Origin: Bacteroidota bacterium
Lineage (GTDB): Bacteria; Bacteroidota; Bacteroidia; Chitinophagales; Chitinophagaceae
Direction of reading: 5' to 3'
Length of the DNA: 64,000 nucleotides
Assembly (NCBI GenBank): GCA_947460595.1
Contig: CANHGS010000001.1
Span: forward strand, 62,001-126,000
Both the position numbers and the translations under genes were made by a program. This document shows positions 8,729 to 18,154 of the stretch, one piece after another. A model generated the notes under the pieces. That model did no database searches, was not told the DNA's origin, and saw nothing but the letters and a program-made list of their open reading frames with translations. Every line of letters starts with the position of its first letter. The first letter of the stretch is position 1.

Positions 8729-9331
8729 ATGTTTTCTAGCAATCGTATTTCTATTTTGGTGGCAGGATTTGCCCTTGTTTTTTTAATAGCCTGTAACAGC
8801 GTGTTTACACCCAAGCCCAATGGTTATTTTAATATTGGATTTCCAAAGAAAAAATACCAGCTCTTTAGTCAGTCTGGATATCCTTATGAATTTGAATATC
8901 CGGTCTATGCCCAAGTAGTCAAGGACAGTAGTTTTTTTGGAGAAGCCACGGAGAATCCATGGTGGATCAATATCAATTTCCCGGACTTTAACGGAAAGAT
9001 TCATATCAGCTATAAGGAGGTTGGGAAAAACAGTTTTGATACCTTAATTAAACACGCATATACCCTAACCGGCAAACATAGTAGTAAGGCCTATTCCATT
9101 GAAGACTCTACTATGCAAACAGTGAATGGAATTCATGGGGTGATGTTCTCCGTTGGAGGTGATGTGGCAACGGCTAACCAATTTTTTCTAACCGATTCTA
9201 CCAAGCATTTTCTACGCGGAGCCCTCTATTTTGATGCTGCACCCAATGCTGATTCACTAGGCATTGTGAACCAGTTTTTGTTAGAAGACATGAAGCACTT
9301 GATTAATAGTTTCAAGTGGAAAAACCAGTAG
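8729..9331 (+). CDS. gldD: Gliding motility lipoprotein GldD
   Basis: The 200-residue protein has a lipoprotein signal with the Cys in LIACNS (about residue 22), followed by the GldD-typical PKPNGYFNIGFPKKKYQLF. GldD is a Bacteroidota lipoprotein required for gliding in Flavobacterium and linked to type IX secretion. It lies 17 bp behind gldE, so the two are an operon. Presence of both does not prove that this organism glides, since many non-gliding Chitinophagaceae keep them for secretion. Confidence 0.93.
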   Translation: MFSSNRISILVAGFALVFLIACNSVFTPKPNGYFNIGFPKKKYQLFSQSGYPYEFEYPVYAQVVKDSSFFGEATENPWWININFPDFNGKIHISYKEVGKNSFDTLIKHAYTLTGKHSSKAYSIEDSTMQTVNGIHGVMFSVGGDVATANQFFLTDSTKHFLRGALYFDAAPNADSLGIVNQFLLEDMKHLINSFKWKNQ

Positions 9332-9353
9332 TCTAGGCATTCTCTGAGATCTT

Positions 9354-9497
9354 CTAATGGTTGATCCAAGCTTTTTTAATCTTGTCTAGTAGAGGAAAAT
9401 GTTGCTCTAGGTATTGGGTTTGCCTAAGATGGTTTTTTTGTCCAAGCGCTAAAAGGCAGGAGCAGCTCAATAGGAGGGTACTGATAGTTCGGATCAT
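9354..9497 (-). CDS. Possible 47-residue secreted peptide
   Basis: On the minus strand a 47-codon frame begins with a plausible signal peptide (MIRTISTLLLSCSCLLALG) followed by a short charged segment. It lies in the 250-bp gap between gldD and the DUF3109 gene. No family is recognised, and the only support is the signal-like N-terminus. The longer frame that extends into the DUF3109 gene on the other strand is a shadow. Confidence 0.25.
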   Translation of the reverse strand: MIRTISTLLLSCSCLLALGQKNHLRQTQYLEQHFPLLDKIKKAWINH

Positions 9498-9581
9498 CTG
9501 ATTGCAAGTTATAAGATAATCAAATATTCCAAATACTTCAGAATGCGGAATGGCGTTATCTTTGAAGGAATTTTGAAGCCA

Positions 9582-10169
9582 ATGATAGCAATTGACCATG
9601 TTTTGATTAGTGAGGAAATTATAGACGAGCAATTTGTCTGTGATTTGAGCAAATGTAAAGGGGGCTGCTGTGAAGATGGTGACGCAGGAGCACCCATGGA
9701 AAAATGGGAGCTGGAAAAGCTGAAACAAAACTATGAAGTGATCAAGCCCTATATGACTCCTGAAGGCATTGCAGAAGTGGAGCGCCAGGGTAAATATTTA
9801 TTTGATCAGGAATTTGGTTGGGTAACTCCTACAATTGATGGTCAAATTTGTGCTTATGGGTATAGAGATAAATGGGGGGTGATTAAATGCAGTATTGAGG
9901 AAGCTTATAATGAAGGTAAACTAGACTGGAAAAAACCAATCAGTTGTCATTTATTTCCTATTCGCATTCAGCAGAGCAAGCAGGACCCTGAAATTGAGTA
10001 TCTGAATTATGAACCAAGAGAAGACCTTTGTGCGGCTGCCTGTAGTTTGGGCAAACATTTAAAAATGCCGGTCTATGTGTTTTTAAAAGAATCCATTATT
10101 CGTAAGTACGGAGAAGTATTTTATGAAACACTGGAAGCCACAGCCAAAGAATTAAAGAAAAAGAAATAA
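9582..10169 (+). CDS. DUF3109 family protein (Cys-rich)
   Basis: About 195 residues from the chosen ATG. Family members usually begin close to the MIAIDHVLIS segment, so the upstream in-frame ATG at 9543 was not used. Conserved cysteines include CDLSKCKGGCC near the N-terminus, CAYGY, SCHLFPIR and LCAAACSLG. These resemble the Cys clusters of the CxxCxxxCC family and suggest bound metal or an Fe-S cluster. Function is unknown. It is 6 bp ahead of the LutB-like Fe-S protein, so the two are probably cotranscribed. Confidence 0.85.
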   Translation: MIAIDHVLISEEIIDEQFVCDLSKCKGGCCEDGDAGAPMEKWELEKLKQNYEVIKPYMTPEGIAEVERQGKYLFDQEFGWVTPTIDGQICAYGYRDKWGVIKCSIEEAYNEGKLDWKKPISCHLFPIRIQQSKQDPEIEYLNYEPREDLCAAACSLGKHLKMPVYVFLKESIIRKYGEVFYETLEATAKELKKKK

Positions 10170-10175
10170 AAATCT

Positions 10176-11546
10176 ATGCCAGATAAAGCAGCATCCTTTA
10201 TTGCCAAGAGCACCATCAAGGCCGCCGACCTGGATCATCGCAGGAAAATCAATTTTAATATTGGTAAGTACAATGCGGTAGTGCCTATTGGTAAGAAGCA
10301 GTTTACCGATGTGATGCTTACGCGTGAAAAAGCCAAGAACCGCAAATGGGACGCCATTGAGCATTTGGATATGCATTTGGAAAACTTTGAAAAACGCATT
10401 ACGGCAAGAGGTGCTAAAGTGATCTGGGCAGAAGACAAAGAACAGGCATTAGAAGCCATTGGCAAGATTTGCAAAGAACGCAACTGCAAAACCTTGGTCA
10501 AGAGCAAGAGTATGGTAACAGAAGAAATTCATTTGAATGACTATCTGGAATCAAAAGGCATTGAAAGTGTAGAAACGGATTTGGGAGAGTATATTCAACA
10601 ATTAGACGGAGAAACACCTTACCATATTGTTACGCCAGCCATGCACAAAAGCAAGGAAGACGTAGCCAAATTATTTGCAGAAAAATTGGGTGTGCCAGGT
10701 GGTTTGTCTCCAGAAGAACTAACCCTAGTAGCCAGAAAAAAACTGCGCGAAAAATATGTGCAGGCAGAAGTAGGTGTTACAGGAGCCAATTTTATTATTT
10801 CTGATATTGGCGCTATTGCAGTTACAGAAAATGAAGGTAATGCGCGTTTAAGTTGTGCTTTTCCTAAAACGCATATAGTGGTTGTGGGCATTGAAAAAGT
10901 AATTCCTTCTATTCATGATCTTGCCTTGTTCTGGCCCCTGCTCTCCACTTTTGGAACAGGACAAAAAGTAACTGTTTATAATAGCATTGTTACAGGTCCT
11001 AGACAGGCTGGTGAATTAGATGGACCCGAAGAAATGATTGTGATTCTACTGGATAATGGTAGAACCAATTTATTGGAAAATCCAACTAGTAGAGAAGCAT
11101 TGTATTGCATTAGATGTGGTGCCTGTTTGAACGCTTGTCCCGTTTACAAAAATATTGGTGGGCATTCTTATGAGACAACTTATAGCGGTCCCATTGGAAA
11201 AGTGATTACACCCTATTTAAGTGGGATGAAGGATTACAAACACTTGAGTTATGCATCCTCCCTATGTGGCAATTGCACAGAAGTTTGTCCTGTTAGGATT
11301 AACCTACATGAATTGCTATTAGACAATAGGCACGAGGCGGTAAAAGAAGGCAATAGTAGTTTGGCCGAAAGACTAGCATGGAAGGCTTGGAAAACAGCTA
11401 GTCTGAACAGGTCTATGATGAATATGGGTAATGCCAAATTAAAGAACTGGGTGGTGAACAAAGTATTTAAGGGTTGGACCACGCATAGAAGTGATTTAGA
11501 CTTTAGCAACAAGACTTTCAGTGAAATGTGGCAGGATAAAAAGTGA
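10176..11546 (+). CDS. lutB: LutB-like iron-sulfur protein (lactate utilisation family)
   Basis: The 456-residue protein has a LUD domain (about residues 60-300, including VTGANFIISDIGAIAVTENEGN) followed by two 4Fe-4S motifs, CIRCGACLNACP and CGNCTEVCP. This architecture matches LutB, the subunit that passes electrons during L-lactate oxidation to pyruvate. The usual partners LutA and LutC are not adjacent, so the lactate assignment is by family only. Its TGA stop overlaps the GTG start of the following gene, indicating translational coupling. Confidence 0.88.
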   Translation: MPDKAASFIAKSTIKAADLDHRRKINFNIGKYNAVVPIGKKQFTDVMLTREKAKNRKWDAIEHLDMHLENFEKRITARGAKVIWAEDKEQALEAIGKICKERNCKTLVKSKSMVTEEIHLNDYLESKGIESVETDLGEYIQQLDGETPYHIVTPAMHKSKEDVAKLFAEKLGVPGGLSPEELTLVARKKLREKYVQAEVGVTGANFIISDIGAIAVTENEGNARLSCAFPKTHIVVVGIEKVIPSIHDLALFWPLLSTFGTGQKVTVYNSIVTGPRQAGELDGPEEMIVILLDNGRTNLLENPTSREALYCIRCGACLNACPVYKNIGGHSYETTYSGPIGKVITPYLSGMKDYKHLSYASSLCGNCTEVCPVRINLHELLLDNRHEAVKEGNSSLAERLAWKAWKTASLNRSMMNMGNAKLKNWVVNKVFKGWTTHRSDLDFSNKTFSEMWQDKK

Positions 11547-12844
11547 TAGCCATCTACGCGCTAAATATTAGCCCAAGATTGAGCTATACCGTGGAAACAC
11601 TGTTTGCTGGTCAAGCATTGGTGAGTTCCAATCAACAGACTTTTTTACAGCACGATGGTCCCAGAATTAATTACTCACATGAGTTCTTAGACGTTCGCAA
11701 TCTTTGGATCCATCCGCATGGATTATTGGAGGAGCGGGGTATTCAACCACAGGAACTTCAAGTCTTTGAATGGAAGGGTTTCAAAGCTTTTTTTAAAACC
11801 AGTGACGGAATCATTCCCTTTGATTTGTTTGCTGCTGCTTTTTATTTGCTATCGCGATATGAAGAATATATAAGCCAAGAAAAAGACCAGCACGGGAGGT
11901 TTCCAGCAGAAGCATCACTAGCGTATCAAGCAGGATTTTTGCAGCAACCCATTATTCAGTGTTGGGTAAAAGCATTGGGATGGGAATTACACCTTTTATT
12001 TCCTGGCTTTAGAATGGAGTCAAGTGCTTTTAAATTGCTTCCTAGTTATGATATTGACAATGCTTTTGCTTATTTAAACCAGCCTCTAGCTAAACGGATC
12101 TTTGGATTTTTCAAAACACTGTATCAAGGAAAATTTGAGGCTTTTTTAGAAATGGCATCTGTATTAAGCGGAAATGCAGCAGACCCTTTTGATCAATTTC
12201 AACGCTTGGAAGATTTACATCAAACATTGGGTTATCAACCCATTTATTTTTGTTTGTTAGCAGACAAAAGAATGGGGGTAGACAAGAATATTCATCCCTC
12301 TAATAAAGCGCTTAGAAATAGGATTCAAATGCTGGCAGCAAAGAACCCTATTGGGATTCATCCTTCTTGGCAATCGGGCGATGCGCCAGCATTATTGTTA
12401 TCTGAAATCAATAATTTATCCAAAATAATAGACAAACCCATTACTGCATCGCGCCAGCATTATTTGCGCTTAGGTTTTCCAGATACTTATAGGAGTTTGT
12501 TGGAAGCTGGGATCAAGGATGATTATAGTATGGGATGGGCTTCGCAAAATGGTTTTAGGGCTTCTTTTGCAGGACCTTTTTATTGGTATGATTTGGAAAA
12601 AGAAACCAAAACTTCTCTGTTGATTCATCCTTTTTGCTATATGGATGCAACATCCATATTTTATAAAAGAATGCCCGTTTATGAAGCTGCAAAAGAGTTA
12701 CAAGAACTAACCGATTTGGTCATGCAGCATGGTGGAGAAATGGCGGCCATTTTTCACAATGACTTTTTAACCCAACAACCCGAATGGTTGGAATGGACGC
12801 AATTACACGAAGACTGGTTGCGTAAAAATGCGCCTGCTAGTTAA
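11543..12844 (+). CDS. Polysaccharide deacetylase-like protein (DUF7033 type)
   Basis: The 433-residue protein starts at a GTG overlapping the stop of the LutB-like gene. The N-terminal half resembles the DUF7033-type module found before deacetylase folds in Bacteroidota. The C-terminal half has a carbohydrate-esterase-4-like layout: LLPSYDIDNAF (first Asp motif), PIGIHPSWQS and ITASRQHYLRL. These motifs fit metal binding by Asp and His and an NodB-like barrel. The substrate is unknown; cell-envelope polysaccharide is likely. It converges with the EamA gene with a 4-bp overlap. Confidence 0.75.
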   Translation: MIAIYALNISPRLSYTVETLFAGQALVSSNQQTFLQHDGPRINYSHEFLDVRNLWIHPHGLLEERGIQPQELQVFEWKGFKAFFKTSDGIIPFDLFAAAFYLLSRYEEYISQEKDQHGRFPAEASLAYQAGFLQQPIIQCWVKALGWELHLLFPGFRMESSAFKLLPSYDIDNAFAYLNQPLAKRIFGFFKTLYQGKFEAFLEMASVLSGNAADPFDQFQRLEDLHQTLGYQPIYFCLLADKRMGVDKNIHPSNKALRNRIQMLAAKNPIGIHPSWQSGDAPALLLSEINNLSKIIDKPITASRQHYLRLGFPDTYRSLLEAGIKDDYSMGWASQNGFRASFAGPFYWYDLEKETKTSLLIHPFCYMDATSIFYKRMPVYEAAKELQELTDLVMQHGGEMAAIFHNDFLTQQPEWLEWTQLHEDWLRKNAPAS

Positions 12845-13749
12845 GCAGTTTCTGGCTGAGTAGTTGCCTTCAAACTTCTATTCACTAAGTACACACCCAA
12901 GAGGGTAATGGCTGATCCAATTAAAATATTGATGGTGAGTTTTTCATCCACCAATAAAGAGCCTACCAATATGGCTACAATAGGGTTGATATAAGCATAG
13001 AGTGCAGCAATACCTGGTTCCAAATTTTTCATGGAATAGATGAATGCAATAAAAGCAATAATGGATCCCGCCCCAACCATATAGGCCAGTGTTGCCCAGG
13101 TTTCTAATGGAATTTGTGCAAAGGGAATGATATCGCCAGTAGCAGTGGCAATACCATACATGATAAAAGAACTCAGCAACATTTGCCAACCCAATGCATT
13201 ATAAGGATTGAGTTCAGACTTTTTCTTGGCAATAAAAATGGTGGTCATAGCCCAGGTAATCATAGCTACCATGGATACGGCTACGCCAATCCAAAAACCT
13301 TCTTTATGGTTGTGAAAAGCATTGTCATAAAATACTACGGCGATGCCCGCAATACCCAAGAATAATCCAATAAATGTGCTGGCCTTGATTTGTTTGTTTT
13401 GGAAAAAAATCATTTCAATCAAGACCACAAACAGTGGATAGAGTGCCGCAATAAGGGCACCCAATCCACTGGGAATATATTTGAGACCTACCGTGGCTAG
13501 TCCATTAGAAGAAACAAACATAAGGATGGCCATGATGGTGAGCCAACCCAATTGTTTGAGGGTAGGTAATTTTTCTCCTTTGATTAGGAAGAATAATACA
13601 TAGATAATGCCACCAGAAAACTGCCGAATAGCAGCCACTTCAAAAGCGGGTGTATAGCGCACACAAATCTTGGACCCCACCCAAGTGGTTCCCCAGACAA
13701 TGCTGGTGATGGCTAGTGCTATATAGGCTTTCTGTTTGTTGGCTTGCAT
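12841..13749 (-). CDS. EamA/DMT-family transporter
   Basis: The 302-residue protein has about ten hydrophobic segments in two homologous halves, the standard EamA layout. The first half opens with AITSIVWGTTWVGSKI and the second contains GVAVSMVAMITWAMTTIFIAKKK. EamA proteins are inner-membrane exporters of metabolites or amino acids. The substrate is not predictable. It lies 14 bp downstream of purH on the minus strand and ends in a 4-bp convergent overlap with the deacetylase-like gene. Confidence 0.92.
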   Translation of the reverse strand: MQANKQKAYIALAITSIVWGTTWVGSKICVRYTPAFEVAAIRQFSGGIIYVLFFLIKGEKLPTLKQLGWLTIMAILMFVSSNGLATVGLKYIPSGLGALIAALYPLFVVLIEMIFFQNKQIKASTFIGLFLGIAGIAVVFYDNAFHNHKEGFWIGVAVSMVAMITWAMTTIFIAKKKSELNPYNALGWQMLLSSFIMYGIATATGDIIPFAQIPLETWATLAYMVGAGSIIAFIAFIYSMKNLEPGIAALYAYINPIVAILVGSLLVDEKLTINILIGSAITLLGVYLVNRSLKATTQPETA

Positions 13750-13763
13750 GAATCTATGGGTGA

Positions 13764-15266
13764 TTAGTGTCTGAAATGACGCAGACCCGTCATCACCATG
13801 GCCAAATTATTTTCTACGCAATAGGCTACACTGTCTTTATCCCTAACAGAACCGCCTGGCTGTATAAATGCTTCCATACCCGCTTCGTGTGCAATCTGTA
13901 CACAGTCATTGAATGGAAAGAATGCATCAGAAGCCAATACCGCGCCTTGTAATGCAAATTCAAATTGTTTGGCTTTTTCAATGGCATGACGCAGTGCATC
14001 AATACGGCTGGTTTGACCACAACCCTTACCCACCAATTGTTTGTCTTTTACCAGTGCAATGGCATTGCTTTTTAAGTGCTTGCAAACAAGGTTGGCAAAG
14101 ACCAGGTTTTCTTTTTCAGATTCAGTTGTTGTTCTTCCACCTACTTCTTCCCATTTGTCAAAATTACCCTTGTCTGCACCTTGTTCTAGGGTGCCATTGA
14201 GCAATGATTTAGAAGGAGTTTTCAAAGTAGTTACACCAGCTTTCAATTCTAGTAAGATTCTATTTTTCTTGGTCTTTAAAACTTCTAATGCATCTGCATC
14301 AAAAGCAGGCGCAATCAGTACTTCAAAGAAGATTTCATTAATGGCATCGGCTGTGGCTTTGGCAATAGTGCCATTACAAACCAATACACCACCAAAAGCA
14401 CTTTCAGGATCACCCGCCAAAGCCGCGTCCCAGCTTGCTTTTACAGAATTTCTTTCTGCAATTCCGCAAACATTGGTATGCTTAATAATGCCAAATACAG
14501 TTCCTTTACCAGCAACCGGTGCGGGAAATTCTTGGATCAATTGAACCGCAGCGTCAACGTCTACTAGGTTATTATAGCTGAGTTCTTTGCCATTTAATTG
14601 GCTAAAGAGTTGGGTTAGGTCTCCGTGAAAAACAGCCGATTGGTGAGGGTTCTCACCATAACGCAAAGCCTGACTAATGCCGGGGTTAAAATAATGGCTG
14701 ATGGCAATATCGTAGTGCATCACTACTTCAAAAGCTTTGGCTGCATATGCCCGGCGTTGTTCAATACTTGTTTCACCTTTCTGTGTTTTCAATAGATTTT
14801 CTAAAGAAGCATAATCTTCTTTAGCGGCAATCACTACTAAGTCTTTGAAATTCTTGGCAGCAGCCCTAATCATAGAAGGGCCACCAATATCTATTTTTTC
14901 AATGATCAATTTTTCTTCAGTGGTATTGGCCAGGGTTTCTTCAAAAGGATAGAGGTCTACAATCACCAGATCAATTTCTGGAATTTTGTATTCTTTCATT
15001 TCTGCCAAATCCTGGGGCTCATACCTTCTTCCCAATATGCCACCAAATACGGCAGGATGCAAAGTTTTTACGCGTCCACCCAAGATAGAAGGATAGGTGG
15101 TCAGACTTTCTACTGGGACACAGGGTACACCCAGGTCTTCCAGAAATTTCTGGGTTCCACCAGTAGAATAGATGGTAATTCCCAGTGCCTGTAATTCTTT
15201 GGCAATGGGTTCTAGGCCGTCTTTGTAAAAAACGGAGATAAGTGCTGATTGTATTTTCTTTTGCAT
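13764..15266 (-). CDS. purH: Bifunctional AICAR formyltransferase/IMP cyclohydrolase
   Basis: This 500-residue enzyme performs the last two steps of IMP synthesis. The N-terminal MGS-like cyclohydrolase domain shows STGGTQKFLEDLGVP and GGRVKTLHPAVFGGILGRR. The formyltransferase part shows RYGENPHQSA, FGIIKHTNVCG with the catalytic His, and SDAFFPFNDCVQ. Length and motif order are normal for bacterial PurH. No purine riboswitch was noticed in the short upstream gap. It lies 27 bp after comEC on the same strand. Confidence 0.97.
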   Translation of the reverse strand: MQKKIQSALISVFYKDGLEPIAKELQALGITIYSTGGTQKFLEDLGVPCVPVESLTTYPSILGGRVKTLHPAVFGGILGRRYEPQDLAEMKEYKIPEIDLVIVDLYPFEETLANTTEEKLIIEKIDIGGPSMIRAAAKNFKDLVVIAAKEDYASLENLLKTQKGETSIEQRRAYAAKAFEVVMHYDIAISHYFNPGISQALRYGENPHQSAVFHGDLTQLFSQLNGKELSYNNLVDVDAAVQLIQEFPAPVAGKGTVFGIIKHTNVCGIAERNSVKASWDAALAGDPESAFGGVLVCNGTIAKATADAINEIFFEVLIAPAFDADALEVLKTKKNRILLELKAGVTTLKTPSKSLLNGTLEQGADKGNFDKWEEVGGRTTTESEKENLVFANLVCKHLKSNAIALVKDKQLVGKGCGQTSRIDALRHAIEKAKQFEFALQGAVLASDAFFPFNDCVQIAHEAGMEAFIQPGGSVRDKDSVAYCVENNLAMVMTGLRHFRH

Positions 15267-15293
15267 GTTGATTGCTTGGTCCGGCTTAGAACA

Positions 15294-16853
15294 TTAGGCC
15301 TGTTGCCGGGATTGAATGGAGCGGCAAAGGTAAGATTTCACACGCTCACAAAAAACAAAGAGGAAGACTAATAATACCATGGTCTGTGAAAAACTAATAC
15401 CCAGGTGCGCAGAAACTGCAAATGGCAAATGATTGGTTCTATCTACCAAGTCATTCATCCAACCAATACTCAGTTGGATTATTTTGCCCAAAAGGGATTG
15501 CAAAAACGGAATGGGAATTAATAAGGCAATTTCTAAATAGAGGATCAATCCTGAAAAAGGAACAATCAAGAGGTTGCAAAACAAAAACAGATTAGGAAAC
15601 TGCTGAAAATGATAGAGTACCAAGGGAAGGGTGAACACTTGTGCCGAGAGTGTTAAAGCATTGAGCTGCCAAATAGCCCTGAGCAAGGGATTTTTTATTC
15701 GGAGCCATTGCATGAGGGTTTTGGTATAGAGCAGTATACCCGTCACTGCCGCGTAGCTTAACTGGAAGCCTAGATCCCAGATTAACCAAGGATCCAATAA
15801 TAGTAAAAAAAATGCCGATGCCGCCAAGGCATTGAGTTGGTTGTTCCTATAACCTAGGCTTTGACTCAATAATAAAAAACTAAAACTCAATGCAGCCCGC
15901 ATAATAGAGGGGGCTGCTCCTGTTAAAAGGGCAAAGCCCCAAAGCACCGCTAAGATTAGGATGGGCCTGACCCAGCGCATCCAGCGTAGGGGCATCAATG
16001 GTTTAAAGAGCCAGAGTAATAAACCATAGATCATGCCTAAGTGCAAACCACTGATAGCTATAATATGCACCACGCCAGTATTGCTATAGGCTTGTACCAA
16101 ACTCCTGTCTAAATCATATTTATAGCCAATCAACAGGGCTTCTGCAATCCCAAGGATTTGTTTGTCAGGAACCCATTGTGCTAGCACCTGTAAAATCCAA
16201 TCTCTAGCATCCATCACCCAGTTGCGCCAACCCCTTGGGGCGGGTTCTAACATCATAGGAGGGGCAGCAAGATAGCTTTGGTATTGTACGCCTTGGCGAT
16301 AGGCCCATGCTTGATAATTGAAAGCGCCTGCTTGTTTTGGTGGGCCAATGAATAGTAGTTTTTTATTGAGTAAGATTCTTGTACCCGGAATCAATGGCTG
16401 CATCCATGCGGTGTTTTTACTATAGAGAAATACCAAACCATTGACCCTTTCCCATTTACCCTGATTGTCTTGTGCAATGGCTTTTGCCAAGACCCGCCAT
16501 TGTTTGGTGGTTGGAACGGACGCAGTAACAATTTCAACAATGGTCTTGCTAGACAGCGGCGATTGACCCAGTGCATAGGATTGCTGTTCGGGTTGCTGCC
16601 AATAGTAATTAAATGCGCCAATGGAAGTAAGCAACAAATAAATACCAAGCCCGCGCAGCCAAGCAAAATAAAATTGTTGATGTAGTTTCAAGAAGGCAGG
16701 CAGGGCCAATAAGAACAATCCAAAAACACCAAGCAGTTGAATATCTTTGATGGTTAAAAGCCCCTGATACTTCAATAAAATACCTACCAAAAAGGGAATA
16801 AGTATACGTAAGAATGGCAAGCTTTTCCAAGGATCTGCAATGGGTTGGCGCAT
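15294..16853 (-). CDS. comEC: ComEC/Rec2-family DNA uptake protein (no C-terminal hydrolase domain)
   Basis: The 519-residue membrane protein has an N-terminal DUF4131-type part (about 1-200) and the ComEC competence core with AISGLHLGMIYGLLLWL (about 265-282) and further hydrophobic helices. ComEC forms the channel that brings single-stranded DNA across the inner membrane. The longer family members carry a C-terminal metallo-beta-lactamase-like domain; this one ends soon after the core helices and lacks it. The frame is intact, so this looks like a short family member, not a pseudogene. Confidence 0.9.
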   Translation of the reverse strand: MRQPIADPWKSLPFLRILIPFLVGILLKYQGLLTIKDIQLLGVFGLFLLALPAFLKLHQQFYFAWLRGLGIYLLLTSIGAFNYYWQQPEQQSYALGQSPLSSKTIVEIVTASVPTTKQWRVLAKAIAQDNQGKWERVNGLVFLYSKNTAWMQPLIPGTRILLNKKLLFIGPPKQAGAFNYQAWAYRQGVQYQSYLAAPPMMLEPAPRGWRNWVMDARDWILQVLAQWVPDKQILGIAEALLIGYKYDLDRSLVQAYSNTGVVHIIAISGLHLGMIYGLLLWLFKPLMPLRWMRWVRPILILAVLWGFALLTGAAPSIMRAALSFSFLLLSQSLGYRNNQLNALAASAFFLLLLDPWLIWDLGFQLSYAAVTGILLYTKTLMQWLRIKNPLLRAIWQLNALTLSAQVFTLPLVLYHFQQFPNLFLFCNLLIVPFSGLILYLEIALLIPIPFLQSLLGKIIQLSIGWMNDLVDRTNHLPFAVSAHLGISFSQTMVLLVFLFVFCERVKSYLCRSIQSRQQA

Positions 16854-16865
16854 GCTACTAACCTA

Positions 16866-16897
16866 ATAAAAAAGCCACACCGTAATAGTGTGGCTTT
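16866..16897 (-). terminator. Rho-independent terminator downstream of the CarB half-gene
   Basis: AAAGCCACAC pairs with GTGTGGCTTT across a 7-nt loop. On the minus strand a T run follows the stem, about 20 bp after the carB stop codon. Confidence 0.9.
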
Positions 16898-16915
16898 AAA
16901 AGATTTTAGTAAAAT

Positions 16916-18109
16916 CTATTTACTTAAGTTCATGCTTCTTTCTTTGTACAAAGTGCGGAAATAAGGATCACGCAAGTCTTTGATAAAACGAATGGCTTCG
17001 CCAGTACTCTTCATTTCTGGTCCTAGTTCCTTGTTCACACCAGGGAATTTATCAAAGCTAAATACGGGTTCCTTAATGGCGTATCCGTCTAGTTTGTTTT
17101 CCATCACAAAGTCTGTGAGTTTGGCTTCGCCCAACATGACTTTGGTAGCAATATTCAAATAAGGAATCTGATAGGCTTTGGCAATAAAAGGGGTAGTTCT
17201 TGACGCACGTGGGTTGGCTTCAATTACAAATACTTTGTCTCCTTTAATGGCAAACTGAATATTAATCAAGCCCTTGATTTTTAAAGCGCGGGCAATCTTC
17301 TCGCTGTAGAATTGCATGGTCTCCACAATCAACGGAGTCAGGTTGAACGCAGGCAAAACGGCATTACTATCACCGCTATGAATACCCGCTGGTTCAATAT
17401 GTTCCATCACCCCCATGATATGAAAATTCTCACCATCAAAAATGGCGTCCACCTCGGCTTCTTGGCAACGGTCTAAGAAATGGTCAATCAAAATCTTGTT
17501 GCCAGGAATATGTTTGAGCAAGCTGATTACCGCTTTTTCTACTTCTTCATCATTAATTACAATGCGCATTCTTTGACCACCAATCACATAGCTAGGACGC
17601 ACCAATACGGGGTAGCCCACTCTATTGGCCACCGCCACCGCTTCGTCAGCGTCTTCTGCGGTACCATATTCGGGATAAGGAATATTGAGTTCTTTGAGCA
17701 AATCGCTAAAGCGGCCACGATCCTCTGCCATATCCATGCTTTCAAAACTGGTTCCTACTATGGGAATCCCTTTTTCGTGCAATTTTTTGGCCAGTTTCAA
17801 AGCGGTTTGTCCACCTAATTGTACAATAATGCCGTCGGGTTGTTCTAGGTCAATGATTTCTCTTAAGTGCTCCCAAAATACAGGTTCAAAATAGAGCTTG
17901 TCTGCCATGTCAAAGTCGGTAGACACCGTCTCAGGGTTACAGTTCACCATGATGGCTTCAAAACCACATTCTTTAATGGCCAAAAGCCCGTGAACACAGC
18001 AATAGTCAAATTCTATACCCTGTCCAATTCGGTTAGGGCCGCTGCCTAAAACAATTATTTTTTTCCTTTTAGAAGGGATAGATTCGTTGGAATTCAGTGC
18101 TTGGTTCAT
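16916..18109 (-). CDS. carB: Free-standing C-terminal half of carbamoyl-phosphate synthase large chain
   Basis: The 397-residue protein corresponds to the second ATP-grasp half of CarB. It begins in the interdomain linker (NESIPSKRKKIIVLGSGPNR) and continues through IGQGIEFDYCCVHG, NCNPETVSTDFD, VQLGGQTALKLA, MEHIEPAGIHSGDS and VIEANPRASRT. This half phosphorylates carbamate in the complete enzyme. The first ATP-grasp half, normally about 540 residues, is absent, and the gene upstream is an unrelated amidohydrolase. The C-terminal MGS allosteric domain is also missing. ATG at 18109 was preferred over an in-frame TTG at 18127. The N-terminal half must be encoded elsewhere if the pathway works. 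Confidence 0.9.
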   Translation of the reverse strand: MNQALNSNESIPSKRKKIIVLGSGPNRIGQGIEFDYCCVHGLLAIKECGFEAIMVNCNPETVSTDFDMADKLYFEPVFWEHLREIIDLEQPDGIIVQLGGQTALKLAKKLHEKGIPIVGTSFESMDMAEDRGRFSDLLKELNIPYPEYGTAEDADEAVAVANRVGYPVLVRPSYVIGGQRMRIVINDEEVEKAVISLLKHIPGNKILIDHFLDRCQEAEVDAIFDGENFHIMGVMEHIEPAGIHSGDSNAVLPAFNLTPLIVETMQFYSEKIARALKIKGLINIQFAIKGDKVFVIEANPRASRTTPFIAKAYQIPYLNIATKVMLGEAKLTDFVMENKLDGYAIKEPVFSFDKFPGVNKELGPEMKSTGEAIRFIKDLRDPYFRTLYKERSMNLSK

Positions 18110-18154
18110 GTGGTAGAAATTGCGCAAAATTAGGGATATACGGTAAATTGGCCG

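Noticed and set aside
9498..9728. Long minus-strand frame opposite the DUF3109 gene
   Set aside because: It lies antisense to conserved DUF3109 sequence. Only its last 47 codons outside that gene were kept as a weak candidate.
15294..16853. ComEC as a pseudogene because of its short length
   Set aside because: The frame is intact, the core competence motif is present, and only the optional C-terminal hydrolase domain is missing.
18110..18127. TTG start six codons upstream for the CarB half
   Set aside because: The ATG at 18109 fits better and nothing before it resembles CarB; the missing N-terminal half is not recovered in any frame.
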